Positions 34,772 to 43,534 of a DNA stretch of 64,000 bases are shown here, one piece after another. The translations under genes were made by a program, and so were the position numbers. Each line of letters opens with the position of its first letter. Position 1 is the first letter of the stretch. The stretch is from Niabella pedocola (GTDB lineage: Bacteria > Bacteroidota > Bacteroidia > Chitinophagales > Chitinophagaceae): assembly GCF_021044425.1 (NCBI RefSeq), contig NZ_JAJNEC010000006.1, forward strand, positions 186,001 through 250,000, read 5' to 3'. Below the pieces are notes generated by a model that searched no databases, was not told the DNA's origin, and worked only from the letters and a program-made list of their open reading frames with translations.

Positions 34772-36193
34772 CTATTTCGGCGGCGGTTTTAAATTGATTT
34801 CCGGTTCCAGTGTCCAGTTGGCTTTAAAATTAAGCTTGCGGTCCAGGGGCACGATGATCTCCGGTTGTATATGTTTGTAAAAATCTCCCGGATCCCATTT
34901 GCCGTTCCCGTTCCGGTCAAAAAGCACCTGCAGGTCATAGTCGCCCGGGGTGTACAGGTCAATTTCGAGGATATTGGAGCGAAGCGGGAAGGCGTTTTTC
35001 AGCTGATCGCCCTGCGAAACCAGCAGCACGGGGTGAACCGAAGTATCCAGGTTGTTAAACGTAAGCCGTGCCTGTCCGTAATCTTTTCGCGACAGTGTGT
35101 TGAATTTCAGCGTGTCTGGCTTTAACAGCCCCCGGTCCAGGCTGTCGGAAGCAAAATCCTTTGGCAGGATCAGGTTATATCGTTTCCCTTCTTCCCACTG
35201 TATATTCATTGTAATGATCCTCCGGGTGCTGTCTAGCGTAAATTTATATCCGGTAGCAGGGGTAAAATTACTATCGGTGGTCAGGATCATTTTTTCCGGG
35301 AAAAAGTTCTTTAAGGAATTGGCAAAACTGATCTGCAGGGGCGACAGCAGGTCCTGCTGCTGTGCCTGTAAATTGGTTTGGAATTTCAGGCGTTTTTCTT
35401 TTTTGTCGAGCTCCGGTTCCTCGGCGGTTGCGCCGGCCTGCTTCTCTTCTTCCTGTACATAAGCATACAACCGTACCGGTGGCGGGGGAACCGGGCGTAT
35501 AACGATCGGGGTATCGGCAAAAGCAAATACCTGCTGTTTGCTGGTATACATATAAGCCCCGCCTTCACTCTTAAGGGCATAAAGCCGGTAGGTGCCCGGG
35601 CGCAGGTACCGGAACAGGAAGTCGCCGGTACTGTCCAGCTTGGCAATATACTCCGGATTGTGTTTAAAAACGGCGCTGTCTTCCAGGTCGGAATGCAGCA
35701 TTACCGTTAAGGTAGAATCCGGTTTTACGGTTTTCGCCATTTTTACGTTGCCGCTTAGCTGCAGCGAATCAAAGTAGTCACCGGTGGTTACCACGTATAA
35801 CATGTCCTTGGCCTTATTGCCTTCGGTAATATCTTTAATTACATTGGTAAAATTGAGTACATAGGTGGTGTTTTCTTTCAAGCTGTCCTTGAGCCGTACG
35901 GTTACTGTTTTCAGCTTGCGGTCTACCTGCGGAATGGTTTTCGGCAGGGGGGATATGACCAGGTTCTGATATACATCATTCAGATCTACATACTCGTCAA
36001 AGTAAAAGGTGATCCGCTGCTGGTCAAAATGCTTGGTTTTATTCGGAGGGGTTACCCGAACGATCTGTGGCGGCAGACTATCTTTTGGCCCTCCCGTAGG
36101 GGCGATAATATTGGCACAACCACCGCCTGAATAGATCAACACAATCACAGCAGCAGCAACAAAAAACAAACCCGAAAGACGCTTTATTTGCAT
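34772..36193 (-). CDS. Lipoprotein with Ig-like (Big_5) domain
   Basis: This is a 473-residue lipoprotein with lipobox YSGGGC. The N-terminal Ig-like domain (about 40-140; PTGGPKDSLPPQIVRVTPPN, YFDEYVDLND, TYVLNFTNVIKD) is the Big_5 type that is widespread and single-copy in Bacteroidota. A carboxypeptidase-regulatory-like sandwich follows (YLRPGTYRLYALK), and the C terminus has a similar strand set with DRNGNGKWDPGDF, a calcium-binding-like loop. The start at 36193 is preferred because the ATG at 36208 lies inside the -7 element TATGTTTG (36209-36202). The role is unknown. Confidence 0.85.
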   Translation of the reverse strand: MQIKRLSGLFFVAAAVIVLIYSGGGCANIIAPTGGPKDSLPPQIVRVTPPNKTKHFDQQRITFYFDEYVDLNDVYQNLVISPLPKTIPQVDRKLKTVTVRLKDSLKENTTYVLNFTNVIKDITEGNKAKDMLYVVTTGDYFDSLQLSGNVKMAKTVKPDSTLTVMLHSDLEDSAVFKHNPEYIAKLDSTGDFLFRYLRPGTYRLYALKSEGGAYMYTSKQQVFAFADTPIVIRPVPPPPVRLYAYVQEEEKQAGATAEEPELDKKEKRLKFQTNLQAQQQDLLSPLQISFANSLKNFFPEKMILTTDSNFTPATGYKFTLDSTRRIITMNIQWEEGKRYNLILPKDFASDSLDRGLLKPDTLKFNTLSRKDYGQARLTFNNLDTSVHPVLLVSQGDQLKNAFPLRSNILEIDLYTPGDYDLQVLFDRNGNGKWDPGDFYKHIQPEIIVPLDRKLNFKANWTLEPEINLKPPPK

Positions 36194-36201
36194 ATGAATT
36201 G

Positions 36202-36209
36202 CAAACATA
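36202..36209 (-). promoter_or_regulatory. Bacteroidota -7 element TATGTTTG (Ig-like lipoprotein gene)
   Basis: The minus strand reads TATGTTTG from 36209 to 36202, 8 nt before the start codon at 36193. The leader would be about 5 nt or less. Confidence 0.6.
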
Positions 36210-36374
36210 ATCGCTTTTGGGGAAATGAAACGCTCCCCGTTGCTTAGTGATTGTTAATATCTGCGGTTTTTGAAGCGGGCGTCATTTGCGTAATCTTCCG
36301 CTTATACCAGCTAACGGGTGTTTTGACGGTGCTGAATTGATACGGCAAAGCCCCGCATTTTCTGTTTTCCGGTG

Positions 36375-36382
36375 TATCTTTG
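36375..36382 (+). promoter_or_regulatory. Bacteroidota -7 element TATCTTTG (recR)
   Basis: An exact TAnnTTTG match ends 4 nt before the recR ATG at 36387. Because this element is centred about 7 nt before the start of transcription, the mRNA should begin at or next to the A of the ATG. Confidence 0.6.
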
Positions 36383-36386
36383 CAAG

Positions 36387-37004
36387 ATGCAGTTTTCTTC
36401 CGGTTTATTGGAATCAGCGGTCAATGAGTTTGCAAAACTTCCGGGCATTGGTAAAAAAACAGCGCTTCGGCTGGTGCTGCACCTGTTGCGGCAGGAGCCG
36501 GGAGAAGTGAGCCGGTTTAGTGAAACCATCGACAGGATGCGCAGGGATATTTGTTTTTGTAAACGTTGTTTTAATGTGGCAGACGGTGATTTTTGCTCGG
36601 TTTGCTCCAATTCGCACCGGCAACAGCACACCATTTGCGTGGTAGAAACCATCCGGGATGTGATCGCCATCGAAAGCACCCAGCAATACAATGGTACCTA
36701 TCATGTACTGGGAGGGGTTATTTCCCCGCTGGATGGGGTGGGGCCTGACCAACTGAACATCGGATCGCTGCTGCACCGGGTAGAACATGAAAAGACGGAG
36801 GAGCTCATTTTTGCCTTAAATCCTACCATCCAGGGCGATACCACCATCTACTATATCCAGAAAAAGCTGCAGGATCAATCGGTCCGTATCACCACCATTG
36901 CCCGGGGAATTGCCTTTGGTGGCGAGCTGGAATACGCGGATGAATTAACCCTGGGCCGCAGCCTGCAAAACCGGCTTCCGGTGGAAAAATATATGAGCCG
37001 GTAA
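36387..37004 (+). CDS. recR: Recombination protein RecR
   Basis: This is a 205-residue protein, close to the 201 of E. coli RecR. It has the N-terminal helix-hairpin-helix (FAKLPGIGKKTALRLVLHLL), a C4 zinc finger (CFCKRCFNVADGDFCSVC, about 55-72) and a Toprim domain (CVVETIRDVIAIE, then GVISPLDGVGPDQL). RecR works with RecO and RecF to load RecA at gaps during recombinational repair. A GTG start at 36372 is possible but would lie in the promoter; the ATG at 36387 gives the normal N terminus. Confidence 0.96.
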   Translation: MQFSSGLLESAVNEFAKLPGIGKKTALRLVLHLLRQEPGEVSRFSETIDRMRRDICFCKRCFNVADGDFCSVCSNSHRQQHTICVVETIRDVIAIESTQQYNGTYHVLGGVISPLDGVGPDQLNIGSLLHRVEHEKTEELIFALNPTIQGDTTIYYIQKKLQDQSVRITTIARGIAFGGELEYADELTLGRSLQNRLPVEKYMSR

Positions 37005-37203
37005 GTGCAGGTATCATCGGTCAGCCATCAGATTAAGGGTTTCAGGTGTGAAGTTCCAGGGTTCACGTTCGCTCCGGAACAAAAGTGAACAGCTGCGATT
37101 CACAAGGGTTTCAAATGCTTGTTCCTTGTTGGGCCGGTTTGATCCCTGGCGCTTCTTCTCAATTCTCGATTCTCAATTCTGAAATCTGATAACTAAAAAA
37201 CCG

Positions 37204-37211
37204 TACCTTTG
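37204..37211 (+). promoter_or_regulatory. Bacteroidota -7 element TACCTTTG (methionine synthase genes)
   Basis: An exact TAnnTTTG match. Transcription from here would give a leader of about 140 nt before the start codon at 37358, much longer than for other genes in this window. Confidence 0.6.
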
Positions 37212-37227
37212 CACCCGCAGGCGGATT

Positions 37228-37308
37228 TGTTTATTGTTCAGCCTGTTTAAAAATCTGAACTAATAAACGTTAGAATTCCTGCTAAAGATTTTCCACGTTT
37301 ATTTTTTT
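37228..37308 (+). promoter_or_regulatory. Candidate attenuator in the methionine synthase leader
   Basis: AATAAACGT (37262-37270) pairs perfectly with ACGTTTATT (37295-37303), followed by seven T residues, which makes an AT-rich intrinsic terminator 50 nt before the start codon. The same left arm, within GAACTAATAAAC, can instead pair with the upstream GTTTATTGTTC near 37230, and GTTCAG can pair with CTGAAC around CCTGTTTAAAAAT. These structures exclude each other, as in an attenuator. The signal that would choose between them is unknown. Confidence 0.4.
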
Positions 37309-37357
37309 GGGATTACAGATTCCGGCAACACTGTTGCCACTAATAAAATTTTGTATA

Positions 37358-38398
37358 ATGAGCAAAATAAAGGAACTGTTACAGCAGCGCATACTGGTGC
37401 TGGATGGTGCTATGGGTACCATGATCCAGCGGTATCGGTTAACAGAGGAAGACTACCGGGGTAACCGGTTTCAGAACTGGCACTCGGATGTAAAAGGAAA
37501 CAACGATCTGTTGAGTATTACGCGGCCGGATGTGATTAAGGCCATTCATAAAGAGTACCTGGAAGCCGGATCGGATATTATCGAAACCAATACGTTCAGC
37601 TCCACCTCCATTGCACAGGCAGATTATGATATGCAATCCCTGGCGTATGAGCTGAATGTGGCGTCTGTAAAATGCGCCCGTGAAGCCATCGACGCCTTTG
37701 TGAGCGAGCATCCGGGTACCGGACCGAAGTTTATTGCCGGTGCGATCGGACCGCTGAACAAAACGCTTTCCCTGTCGCCGGATGTAAATAATCCGGGTTA
37801 CAGGGCCGTAACCTTTGACGAGGTGGTGGCGGCCTATACCGAACAGATTCACGGATTGATAGACGGGGGAGCGGATCTGCTGCTGATCGAAACCATTTTT
37901 GATACACTCAACGCAAAAGCGGCCATTTTTGCTGTCAAGCAATTTTTCAGGGATCACCCGGAGAAGGCAACCCGTTTCAACAACGGTGCCGAGGGTGCGC
38001 CGGTGATGATCAGTGGTACAATCACGGATGCGTCCGGCAGAACCCTGAGCGGGCAAACGCTGGAGGCCTTTTATATTTCGGTGGCCCATGCAAGTCCGTT
38101 GAGTGTGGGCCTGAACTGTGCGCTGGGAGCAAAGGAAATGCGTCCGCATGTGAGCGAGCTGGCACACCTGGCCGGCTGTTATGTGTCTGCCTACCCCAAT
38201 GCCGGCCTGCCCAATGCAATGGGCGAATACGACGAACTTCCGGAGCAAACGGCCGCCTTCCTGGAAGATTGGGCTAAAGAGGGGTATGTGAATATTGTAG
38301 GCGGCTGCTGCGGCACTACACCGGCACATATTGCGGCCATCGCCAAAGCTGTAAAAGACGTAACACCGCGAACGGTACCGGTGGCTGCGTATAATTAA
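37358..38398 (+). CDS. metH: Methionine synthase, homocysteine-binding (N-terminal) subunit
   Basis: This is a 346-residue protein corresponding to the first domain of cobalamin-dependent methionine synthase. It starts at 37358 (KIKELLQQRILVLDGAMGTMIQRY). LNCALGAKEM and GGCCGTTPAHI supply the zinc-binding cysteines that activate homocysteine. The remaining MetH domains are encoded separately by the next gene, 88 bp downstream, so the enzyme is split into two polypeptides here. The reaction needs both. Cysteine ligands and length are normal, so this is a split, not a broken gene. Confidence 0.94.
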   Translation: MSKIKELLQQRILVLDGAMGTMIQRYRLTEEDYRGNRFQNWHSDVKGNNDLLSITRPDVIKAIHKEYLEAGSDIIETNTFSSTSIAQADYDMQSLAYELNVASVKCAREAIDAFVSEHPGTGPKFIAGAIGPLNKTLSLSPDVNNPGYRAVTFDEVVAAYTEQIHGLIDGGADLLLIETIFDTLNAKAAIFAVKQFFRDHPEKATRFNNGAEGAPVMISGTITDASGRTLSGQTLEAFYISVAHASPLSVGLNCALGAKEMRPHVSELAHLAGCYVSAYPNAGLPNAMGEYDELPEQTAAFLEDWAKEGYVNIVGGCCGTTPAHIAAIAKAVKDVTPRTVPVAAYN

Positions 38399-38486
38399 TG
38401 GACGGTGATAAACTGCAAACGAACGATATTATAAAATTTTAGCGCCGCTTTGTGTCTTCGTACCGCTGTGGCTCAAATGAGTATTC

Positions 38487-41177
38487 ATGTCAGCAACTGT
38501 AAAAATTCATTCTTTCTTAAGTTTATCCGGGCTTGAACCATTGGTGGTAAGGCCTGAAACGAATTTTATAAATGTTGGGGAACGTACCAACGTAACCGGC
38601 TCCAAGAAATTTGCCCGCCTGATCCGCGAAAACAAATACGAGGAAGCACTGAGCGTAGCACGCCAGCAGGTGGAGAACGGAGCACAGGTGATTGATATTA
38701 ATATGGATGATGCCCTGCTGGATGGGGTGCAGGCCATGACCACCTTTATCAACCTGGTGCAGAGTGAGCCGGACATTGCCAAAGTACCCGTGATGATCGA
38801 CTCTTCCAAGTTCGAGATCATTCAGGCCGGTCTTAAATGTGTACAGGGCAAATGTATCGTAAACTCGATCTCCATGAAAGAGGGCGAGGCGAAGTTTATA
38901 GAACAGGCAATTATCTGCAAAAGCTTTGGTGCTGCAGTAGTGGTGATGGCTTTTGATGAACAGGGCCAGGCGGATACCAAAGAGCGGAAGGTGGAGATCT
39001 GCCACCGGGCCTATAAAATACTGACCGAAAAAGTAGGGATCGCTCCGCAGGATATCATTTTTGATCCGAATATTTTTGCCATCGCCACGGGATTGGAAGA
39101 GCACAATAACTACGGGGTCGATTTTATTGAAGCGGTAAAGGAGATCAAAGAACGGATGCCTGCTGTAAGCATCAGCGGTGGGGTGAGTAATTTGTCGTTT
39201 TCTTTCCGGGGTAATGAACCGGTGCGGGAAGCCATGCATGCGGTGTTTTTATACTACGCCATAAAGGCGGGTATGAATATGGGCATTGTGAATGCCGGGC
39301 AGCTGGTGGTATACGATGAAATTGAACTGCAGTTGCGCGAGCTGTGTGAAGATGTGATCCTGAACCGCAACAATGAAAATAATGAGGCCACTGAAAAACT
39401 GCTGGCCTTTGCCGAAACCGTAAAGGCCTCCGGCAAGACAGAAAAGAAGGACCTGGCCTGGAGAAATACTCCGGTGGAGGAGCGGCTGAAACATGCACTG
39501 GTAAACGGTATTACGGACTATATCGATACTGATACAGAAGAGGCCCGCCTGAAATACCCGCGGCCGCTGGATGTAATTGAAGGACCACTGATGTCCGGGA
39601 TGGATGTGGTCGGCGACCTGTTTGGTTCGGGTAAAATGTTCCTGCCACAGGTGGTAAAAAGCGCAAGAGTGATGAAGAAAAGTGTGGCCTGGCTTACTCC
39701 TTTTATTGAGGAAGAAAAGCTGGCGAATCCTGATGTCAATGATGATGCGGCCCCTACCATCCTGATGGCTACGGTAAAAGGAGATGTGCATGATATCGGT
39801 AAAAATATCGTAGGCGTGGTACTGGCCTGTAACGGATATAAGATCATCGACATGGGAGTGATGGTACCTACCGATAAAATACTGGATACTGCTGAAAGGG
39901 AAAAAGCCGATATCATCGGGCTTAGCGGGTTGATTACACCCTCCCTGGATGAGATGGTAAATGTGGCACATGAAATGCAGCGGCGTAATATGCCGCAGCC
40001 CTTGCTGATTGGCGGAGCTACCACTTCCCGCATGCACACAGCGGTGAAGATTGCCCCGCAATTTGATAAAGGAGTGGTGCACGTACTGGATGCTTCCCGC
40101 AGCGTAACCGTCGTAGGTTCACTGTTAAATCCCGAACAGAAACCGCAGTTCCTGGCAAACATCCGGACTGAATATATCAAACTGGCGGAGGATTTTGCCA
40201 GCAAGCGAAAGGTAAAGGAATTCCTTCCGTTTGGTGAGGCGCAGAAGAATAAAGTAGCTATCGACTGGACCGGGTTTCAGCCGGTGACACCTTCTTTTAC
40301 CGGTGTGCGTACGTTTAATCATTACGACCTGTCGGAGATCCGGAAGTATATCGACTGGCAGCCGTTTTTTATTTCCTGGGAGCTGCATGGCAAGTTTCCG
40401 CAGATACTGGAAGATCCGGTGGTAGGAAAAGAGGCTACAAAGCTATACCAGGATGCCAATAAAATGCTGGATCAGATCATTGCTGAAAAATGGCTCACTG
40501 CACAGGGGGCTGTCGGATTTTGGCCGGTAACAAAAACGGCGGATGATACCGTGCTTGTGCAGGAAAGCGAAGGGAAAACCATACCGCTTCAGTTCCTTCG
40601 TCAGCAGATAAAAAAGGCAGCGGGGCAGCCCAACCTGAGCCTGGCAGATTTTATCTGCCCATCCCTAGAGGGTGATTTTATCGGTGCTTTTTCAGTAACC
40701 ATACAAGGGATCGAACCTCATTTGGAGCGGTTCATCGCACAGAACGATGATTACGGAAAGATCAACCTGCAAGCGCTTTCCGACCGTTTTGCAGAGGCTT
40801 TTGCCGAGCTGCTCCACGAAAAGGTGCGGAAGGAATTATGGGGGTATGTAAAAGAGGAGACATTGTCGAACGAAGAGCTGATCCAGGAAAAATACCGCGG
40901 TATCCGCCCGGCCCCGGGTTACCCGGCCTGCCCGGATCATACCGAAAAATATAAATTATTCAACCTGCTGGGCGGCGAGGAAAATACCGGCATCCACCTG
41001 ACCGAATCCCTGGCCATGTACCCTGCTTCTTCCGTATGCGGCTGGTATTTCAGTCACCCGGAGAGCAAATACTTCGGGGTTGGAAAGATCCAGGAAGACC
41101 AGTTCCTGGATTACGTACAACGCAAGGAAATGCCGGAAGATGACCTCCGGCGTTGGCTCCGCCCGGTGCTGGAATAA
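38487..41177 (+). CDS. metH: Methionine synthase, folate-, cobalamin- and AdoMet-binding subunit
   Basis: This 896-residue protein carries the rest of MetH. In order: a pterin-binding TIM barrel (about 15-290; NFINVGERTNVTGSKKF, DINMDDALLDG), the helical cap of the cobalamin module (about 330-430), the B12 domain (DVHDIGKNIVGVVL with the cobalt-ligating His, and GLSGLITPSLDEM) to about 560, and the AdoMet reactivation domain (about 610-890; RPAPGYPACPDH, GIHLTESLAMYP). It transfers the methyl group of methyl-tetrahydrofolate to homocysteine through methylcobalamin. Together with the gene before it, it makes a complete MetH. Confidence 0.95.
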   Translation: MSATVKIHSFLSLSGLEPLVVRPETNFINVGERTNVTGSKKFARLIRENKYEEALSVARQQVENGAQVIDINMDDALLDGVQAMTTFINLVQSEPDIAKVPVMIDSSKFEIIQAGLKCVQGKCIVNSISMKEGEAKFIEQAIICKSFGAAVVVMAFDEQGQADTKERKVEICHRAYKILTEKVGIAPQDIIFDPNIFAIATGLEEHNNYGVDFIEAVKEIKERMPAVSISGGVSNLSFSFRGNEPVREAMHAVFLYYAIKAGMNMGIVNAGQLVVYDEIELQLRELCEDVILNRNNENNEATEKLLAFAETVKASGKTEKKDLAWRNTPVEERLKHALVNGITDYIDTDTEEARLKYPRPLDVIEGPLMSGMDVVGDLFGSGKMFLPQVVKSARVMKKSVAWLTPFIEEEKLANPDVNDDAAPTILMATVKGDVHDIGKNIVGVVLACNGYKIIDMGVMVPTDKILDTAEREKADIIGLSGLITPSLDEMVNVAHEMQRRNMPQPLLIGGATTSRMHTAVKIAPQFDKGVVHVLDASRSVTVVGSLLNPEQKPQFLANIRTEYIKLAEDFASKRKVKEFLPFGEAQKNKVAIDWTGFQPVTPSFTGVRTFNHYDLSEIRKYIDWQPFFISWELHGKFPQILEDPVVGKEATKLYQDANKMLDQIIAEKWLTAQGAVGFWPVTKTADDTVLVQESEGKTIPLQFLRQQIKKAAGQPNLSLADFICPSLEGDFIGAFSVTIQGIEPHLERFIAQNDDYGKINLQALSDRFAEAFAELLHEKVRKELWGYVKEETLSNEELIQEKYRGIRPAPGYPACPDHTEKYKLFNLLGGEENTGIHLTESLAMYPASSVCGWYFSHPESKYFGVGKIQEDQFLDYVQRKEMPEDDLRRWLRPVLE

Positions 41178-41182
41178 AAGAG

Positions 41183-42436
41183 TTACCCTTCCAGCTCCCG
41201 CAGCAGCGAATCAAAATAATGATCGAAGGAGGCCGTGGCATAGCCCAGGAGGCGGCCGTTCTTTCCCAGTTCGGAGGATACGATGGATGCCTTCTCCCGG
41301 ATCTGCGTCATGCAATAGGTATTGATGGCCTGCTGCATCGGCAGGGTGATGTATTGCCGGGCTTCTGCAATTTTACCGCCCAGGATGATCAGTTCCGGGT
41401 TAAATAATTGAATAAGCGTTGAAATACCCTTTCCCATATTGGTGCCGATATTGGACAATAATTTAATGGCATATTGATCACCGCGGTTGGCAGCCTTAAT
41501 GACCACTTCTGCTTCAATATTGTCAATTTCTTTTTCAGAAAGTTCAGCCAGTATGGAGTTCTTGCCGGATAAGATCCCCTCCTTCGCCATCTTGGCCAGT
41601 GCCAATCCGGAAGCCACTGTTTCCAGGCAGCCATGTTTGCCGCAGTAGCATAAGTCGCCGTTGTCGATAAAGGGAATATGCCCCATCTCTCCCGAAAAAC
41701 CCGAAGCACCCTGGCGCACTTTTCCATCCATGATAATACCCAGTCCAACCCCCCAGTCCATCAGCAATACCAGCGCATTCCTTTTGCCCAGGGCCAATCC
41801 GTGCCGCAGTTCTGCCAGCGCCGTGCCTTTTACATCATTCTGTAAAACCACGGGCAGGTTGAATTTTTCTTCAAAGGCATGCTGGAGCGTTTTCCCGGGA
41901 ATATCGTTGGTAAGATAGCTGTAGTTTTCGCCCTGGAAAGAATCTACCAGTCCCGGCATACCAATGCTTACGCCGATCAGGCGGCTCTTGTCGATACCGG
42001 ACTGATCCAGCAGTGATACCGCCATCTGGTGTACCTGGTCGATCCCCTGCCGGTCTTTAGATAAGGTATGCACCGTGGTTACAATGGGCGTGCTCTCTTT
42101 GTGCACGTTATCCATAATGACCATCTTTACACTAAACAGTTCAATATCGATACAAAGGGTATACAGGGATCCAGCCTTTAACCCAAACAGGTCGGGTTTA
42201 CGGCCACCCATGGATTTTCCAAAGCCCCTTTTTTCGATCCATTGCTCCTTGCTGAGCTCACCCAGCAATTTGAGGGTAGTGGGGGTACTTATCGACAGGG
42301 CTTTACAGATTTCTCCTACGGATGCAGCATCCACTTCATACAGGTATTTTAGCAGCCGTACTTTAAAAAGGTATTGCTTCCTGCTTTCGGACAGCAGCAA
42401 GGGTTGTTCGCTCTCTACAATCGTTTTTGATTTCAT
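41183..42436 (-). CDS. ROK-family transcriptional regulator (NagC/XylR type)
   Basis: This is a 417-residue protein. The N-terminal winged helix-turn-helix (about 20-85; SVGEICKALSISTPTTLKLLGEL) marks it as a regulator and not a sugar kinase. The ROK domain follows (about 95-400), with the zinc motif CYCGKHGCLE and GHIPFIDN before it. The P-loop region reads CIDIELFSVKMVIMDN, without the DxGxT of active kinases, so it probably senses a sugar without phosphorylating it. It converges on the metH gene with a 5-bp gap. The target is unknown; the fucosidase genes are candidates only by theme. Confidence 0.88.
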   Translation of the reverse strand: MKSKTIVESEQPLLLSESRKQYLFKVRLLKYLYEVDAASVGEICKALSISTPTTLKLLGELSKEQWIEKRGFGKSMGGRKPDLFGLKAGSLYTLCIDIELFSVKMVIMDNVHKESTPIVTTVHTLSKDRQGIDQVHQMAVSLLDQSGIDKSRLIGVSIGMPGLVDSFQGENYSYLTNDIPGKTLQHAFEEKFNLPVVLQNDVKGTALAELRHGLALGKRNALVLLMDWGVGLGIIMDGKVRQGASGFSGEMGHIPFIDNGDLCYCGKHGCLETVASGLALAKMAKEGILSGKNSILAELSEKEIDNIEAEVVIKAANRGDQYAIKLLSNIGTNMGKGISTLIQLFNPELIILGGKIAEARQYITLPMQQAINTYCMTQIREKASIVSSELGKNGRLLGYATASFDHYFDSLLRELEG

Positions 42437-42872
42437 GATCCAGTCTGTTTCGTTAAGGCTACCGAAAATAGCTAAACTTATTTTAAAAATTTAATCAAGA
42501 ATGGAAAATCGATCAAAAATTAAAGAAGTTTTGCTTATTAAATGTTTTTTTTACTTGAATTCTATATTAATTATGTGTAATAGGGTATGATTGTAAAAGT
42601 TTTTTAATTCTCCGGGATATTTCCTGCTATTTCTGGTCCGGAAATCATAAAAGAGGAGAGAAAAAGAAAAAAAGAAGTCAAAAGCTATTAAAAATAACAG
42701 CGGGTTAATGAGATAAGCCTTATTTTTACGCATCGGAATCCAAAACTGACCCGGGAAACAATCAAAAAGATATTTGAAACAGGTGTCGGTGTGCATATTG
42801 TACGCCGGGTAACACTATATGGCTACTCTTAGCCCTCTAAACAGCAGGCCGCCGGTACGATACATCCGGCGG
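42437..42872. other. AT-rich gene-free region
   Basis: This is 436 bp upstream of the ROK gene and downstream of the RlpA-like gene. It is strongly AT-rich from 42470 to 42720. No exact TAnnTTTG element and no terminator with a clean stem was seen. Confidence 0.4.
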
Positions 42873-43238
42873 CTATCTTTTTTTGTAAGTAAGTTTTACG
42901 GGTACCACCCCGTCGTTCAGCATACCAATCTTTCTAGCCGGTTTTTTGCTAAGATCGATGATGCGCCCCTGCACAAAAGGGCCACGGTCGTTGATGCGGA
43001 CTTTTACATGACGGCCGTTTTTCAGGTTGGTCACTTTAACGGTGGTACCAAAAGGCAGGGAGGGATGCGCCGCCGTTCGTTTATTTTGACGGAATATTGC
43101 ACCGCTGGCCGTTTTCCGGCCGATAAAACTGTCTGCATAATACGAAGCCTTGCCGGTTTCGCTGATTTTTCGGCTGCAGGAGAACAGCACCAACAGCAAC
43201 AACAGCAACGGCAGTAGCCGGAGTATACGGCCTTTCAT
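42873..43238 (-). CDS. RlpA-like double-psi beta-barrel lipoprotein
   Basis: This is a 121-residue lipoprotein (lipobox LFSC). The mature part is a single RlpA-type double-psi beta-barrel: GKASYYADSFIGRKTASG, LPFGTTVKVTNLKNGRHVKVRINDRGPF, IIDLSKKPARKIGM. RlpA proteins bind or cleave peptidoglycan strands lacking stem peptides. This one has no SPOR domain. Its ATG overlaps the end of the SemiSWEET gene by 4 bp, so the two are translated together. Confidence 0.9.
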   Translation of the reverse strand: MKGRILRLLPLLLLLLVLFSCSRKISETGKASYYADSFIGRKTASGAIFRQNKRTAAHPSLPFGTTVKVTNLKNGRHVKVRINDRGPFVQGRIIDLSKKPARKIGMLNDGVVPVKLTYKKR

Positions 43239-43519
43239 GAGGCGTTCTGTTTATTTGCGTAGGCAAACTTAAGGTAGATCATGGTCAGCGACAGGCAAAG
43301 AATGACGGCATTGGTCAAAATAATGACCCAGTCGTTTTTCAGGGCGCCATAAATGATCCAAAGGATCTCGTTTACGGCGGCGATGATAAACATCATCAGT
43401 GAGATGTCTTTTACCGATTTGTCGCGGATCGTTTTCAACACCTGGGGTAAAAACGTAAGGGTGGTAATGGCGCCGGCCACATACCCCAAAATATCAACTC
43501 CGGATACCATCAATGACAT
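43235..43519 (-). CDS. SemiSWEET-family sugar transporter
   Basis: This is a 94-residue membrane protein with three transmembrane helices and the PQ motif (LGYVAGAITTLTFLPQVLKTI) in helix 1, as in bacterial SemiSWEETs. The conserved Asn and Trp region follows in helix 2-3 (NEILWIIYGALKNDW). SemiSWEETs work as homodimers and move small sugars down their gradient. It overlaps the RlpA-like gene by 4 bp downstream. Confidence 0.92.
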   Translation of the reverse strand: MSLMVSGVDILGYVAGAITTLTFLPQVLKTIRDKSVKDISLMMFIIAAVNEILWIIYGALKNDWVIILTNAVILCLSLTMIYLKFAYANKQNAS

Positions 43520-43534
43520 AATTGAAAAGTTGAA

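Noticed and set aside
37228..37308. A SAM-II riboswitch in the methionine synthase leader
   Set aside because: TTTAA, AATAAA and GCTAAA blocks and a GTTCAG/CTGAAC stem recall SAM-II, but the second helix between the loop and the segment before GCTAAA does not form and the distance to GCTAAA is too long. I call only an attenuator candidate.
37439..38329. 296-codon open frame opposite metH
   Set aside because: It is antisense to a conserved enzyme and lacks family features.
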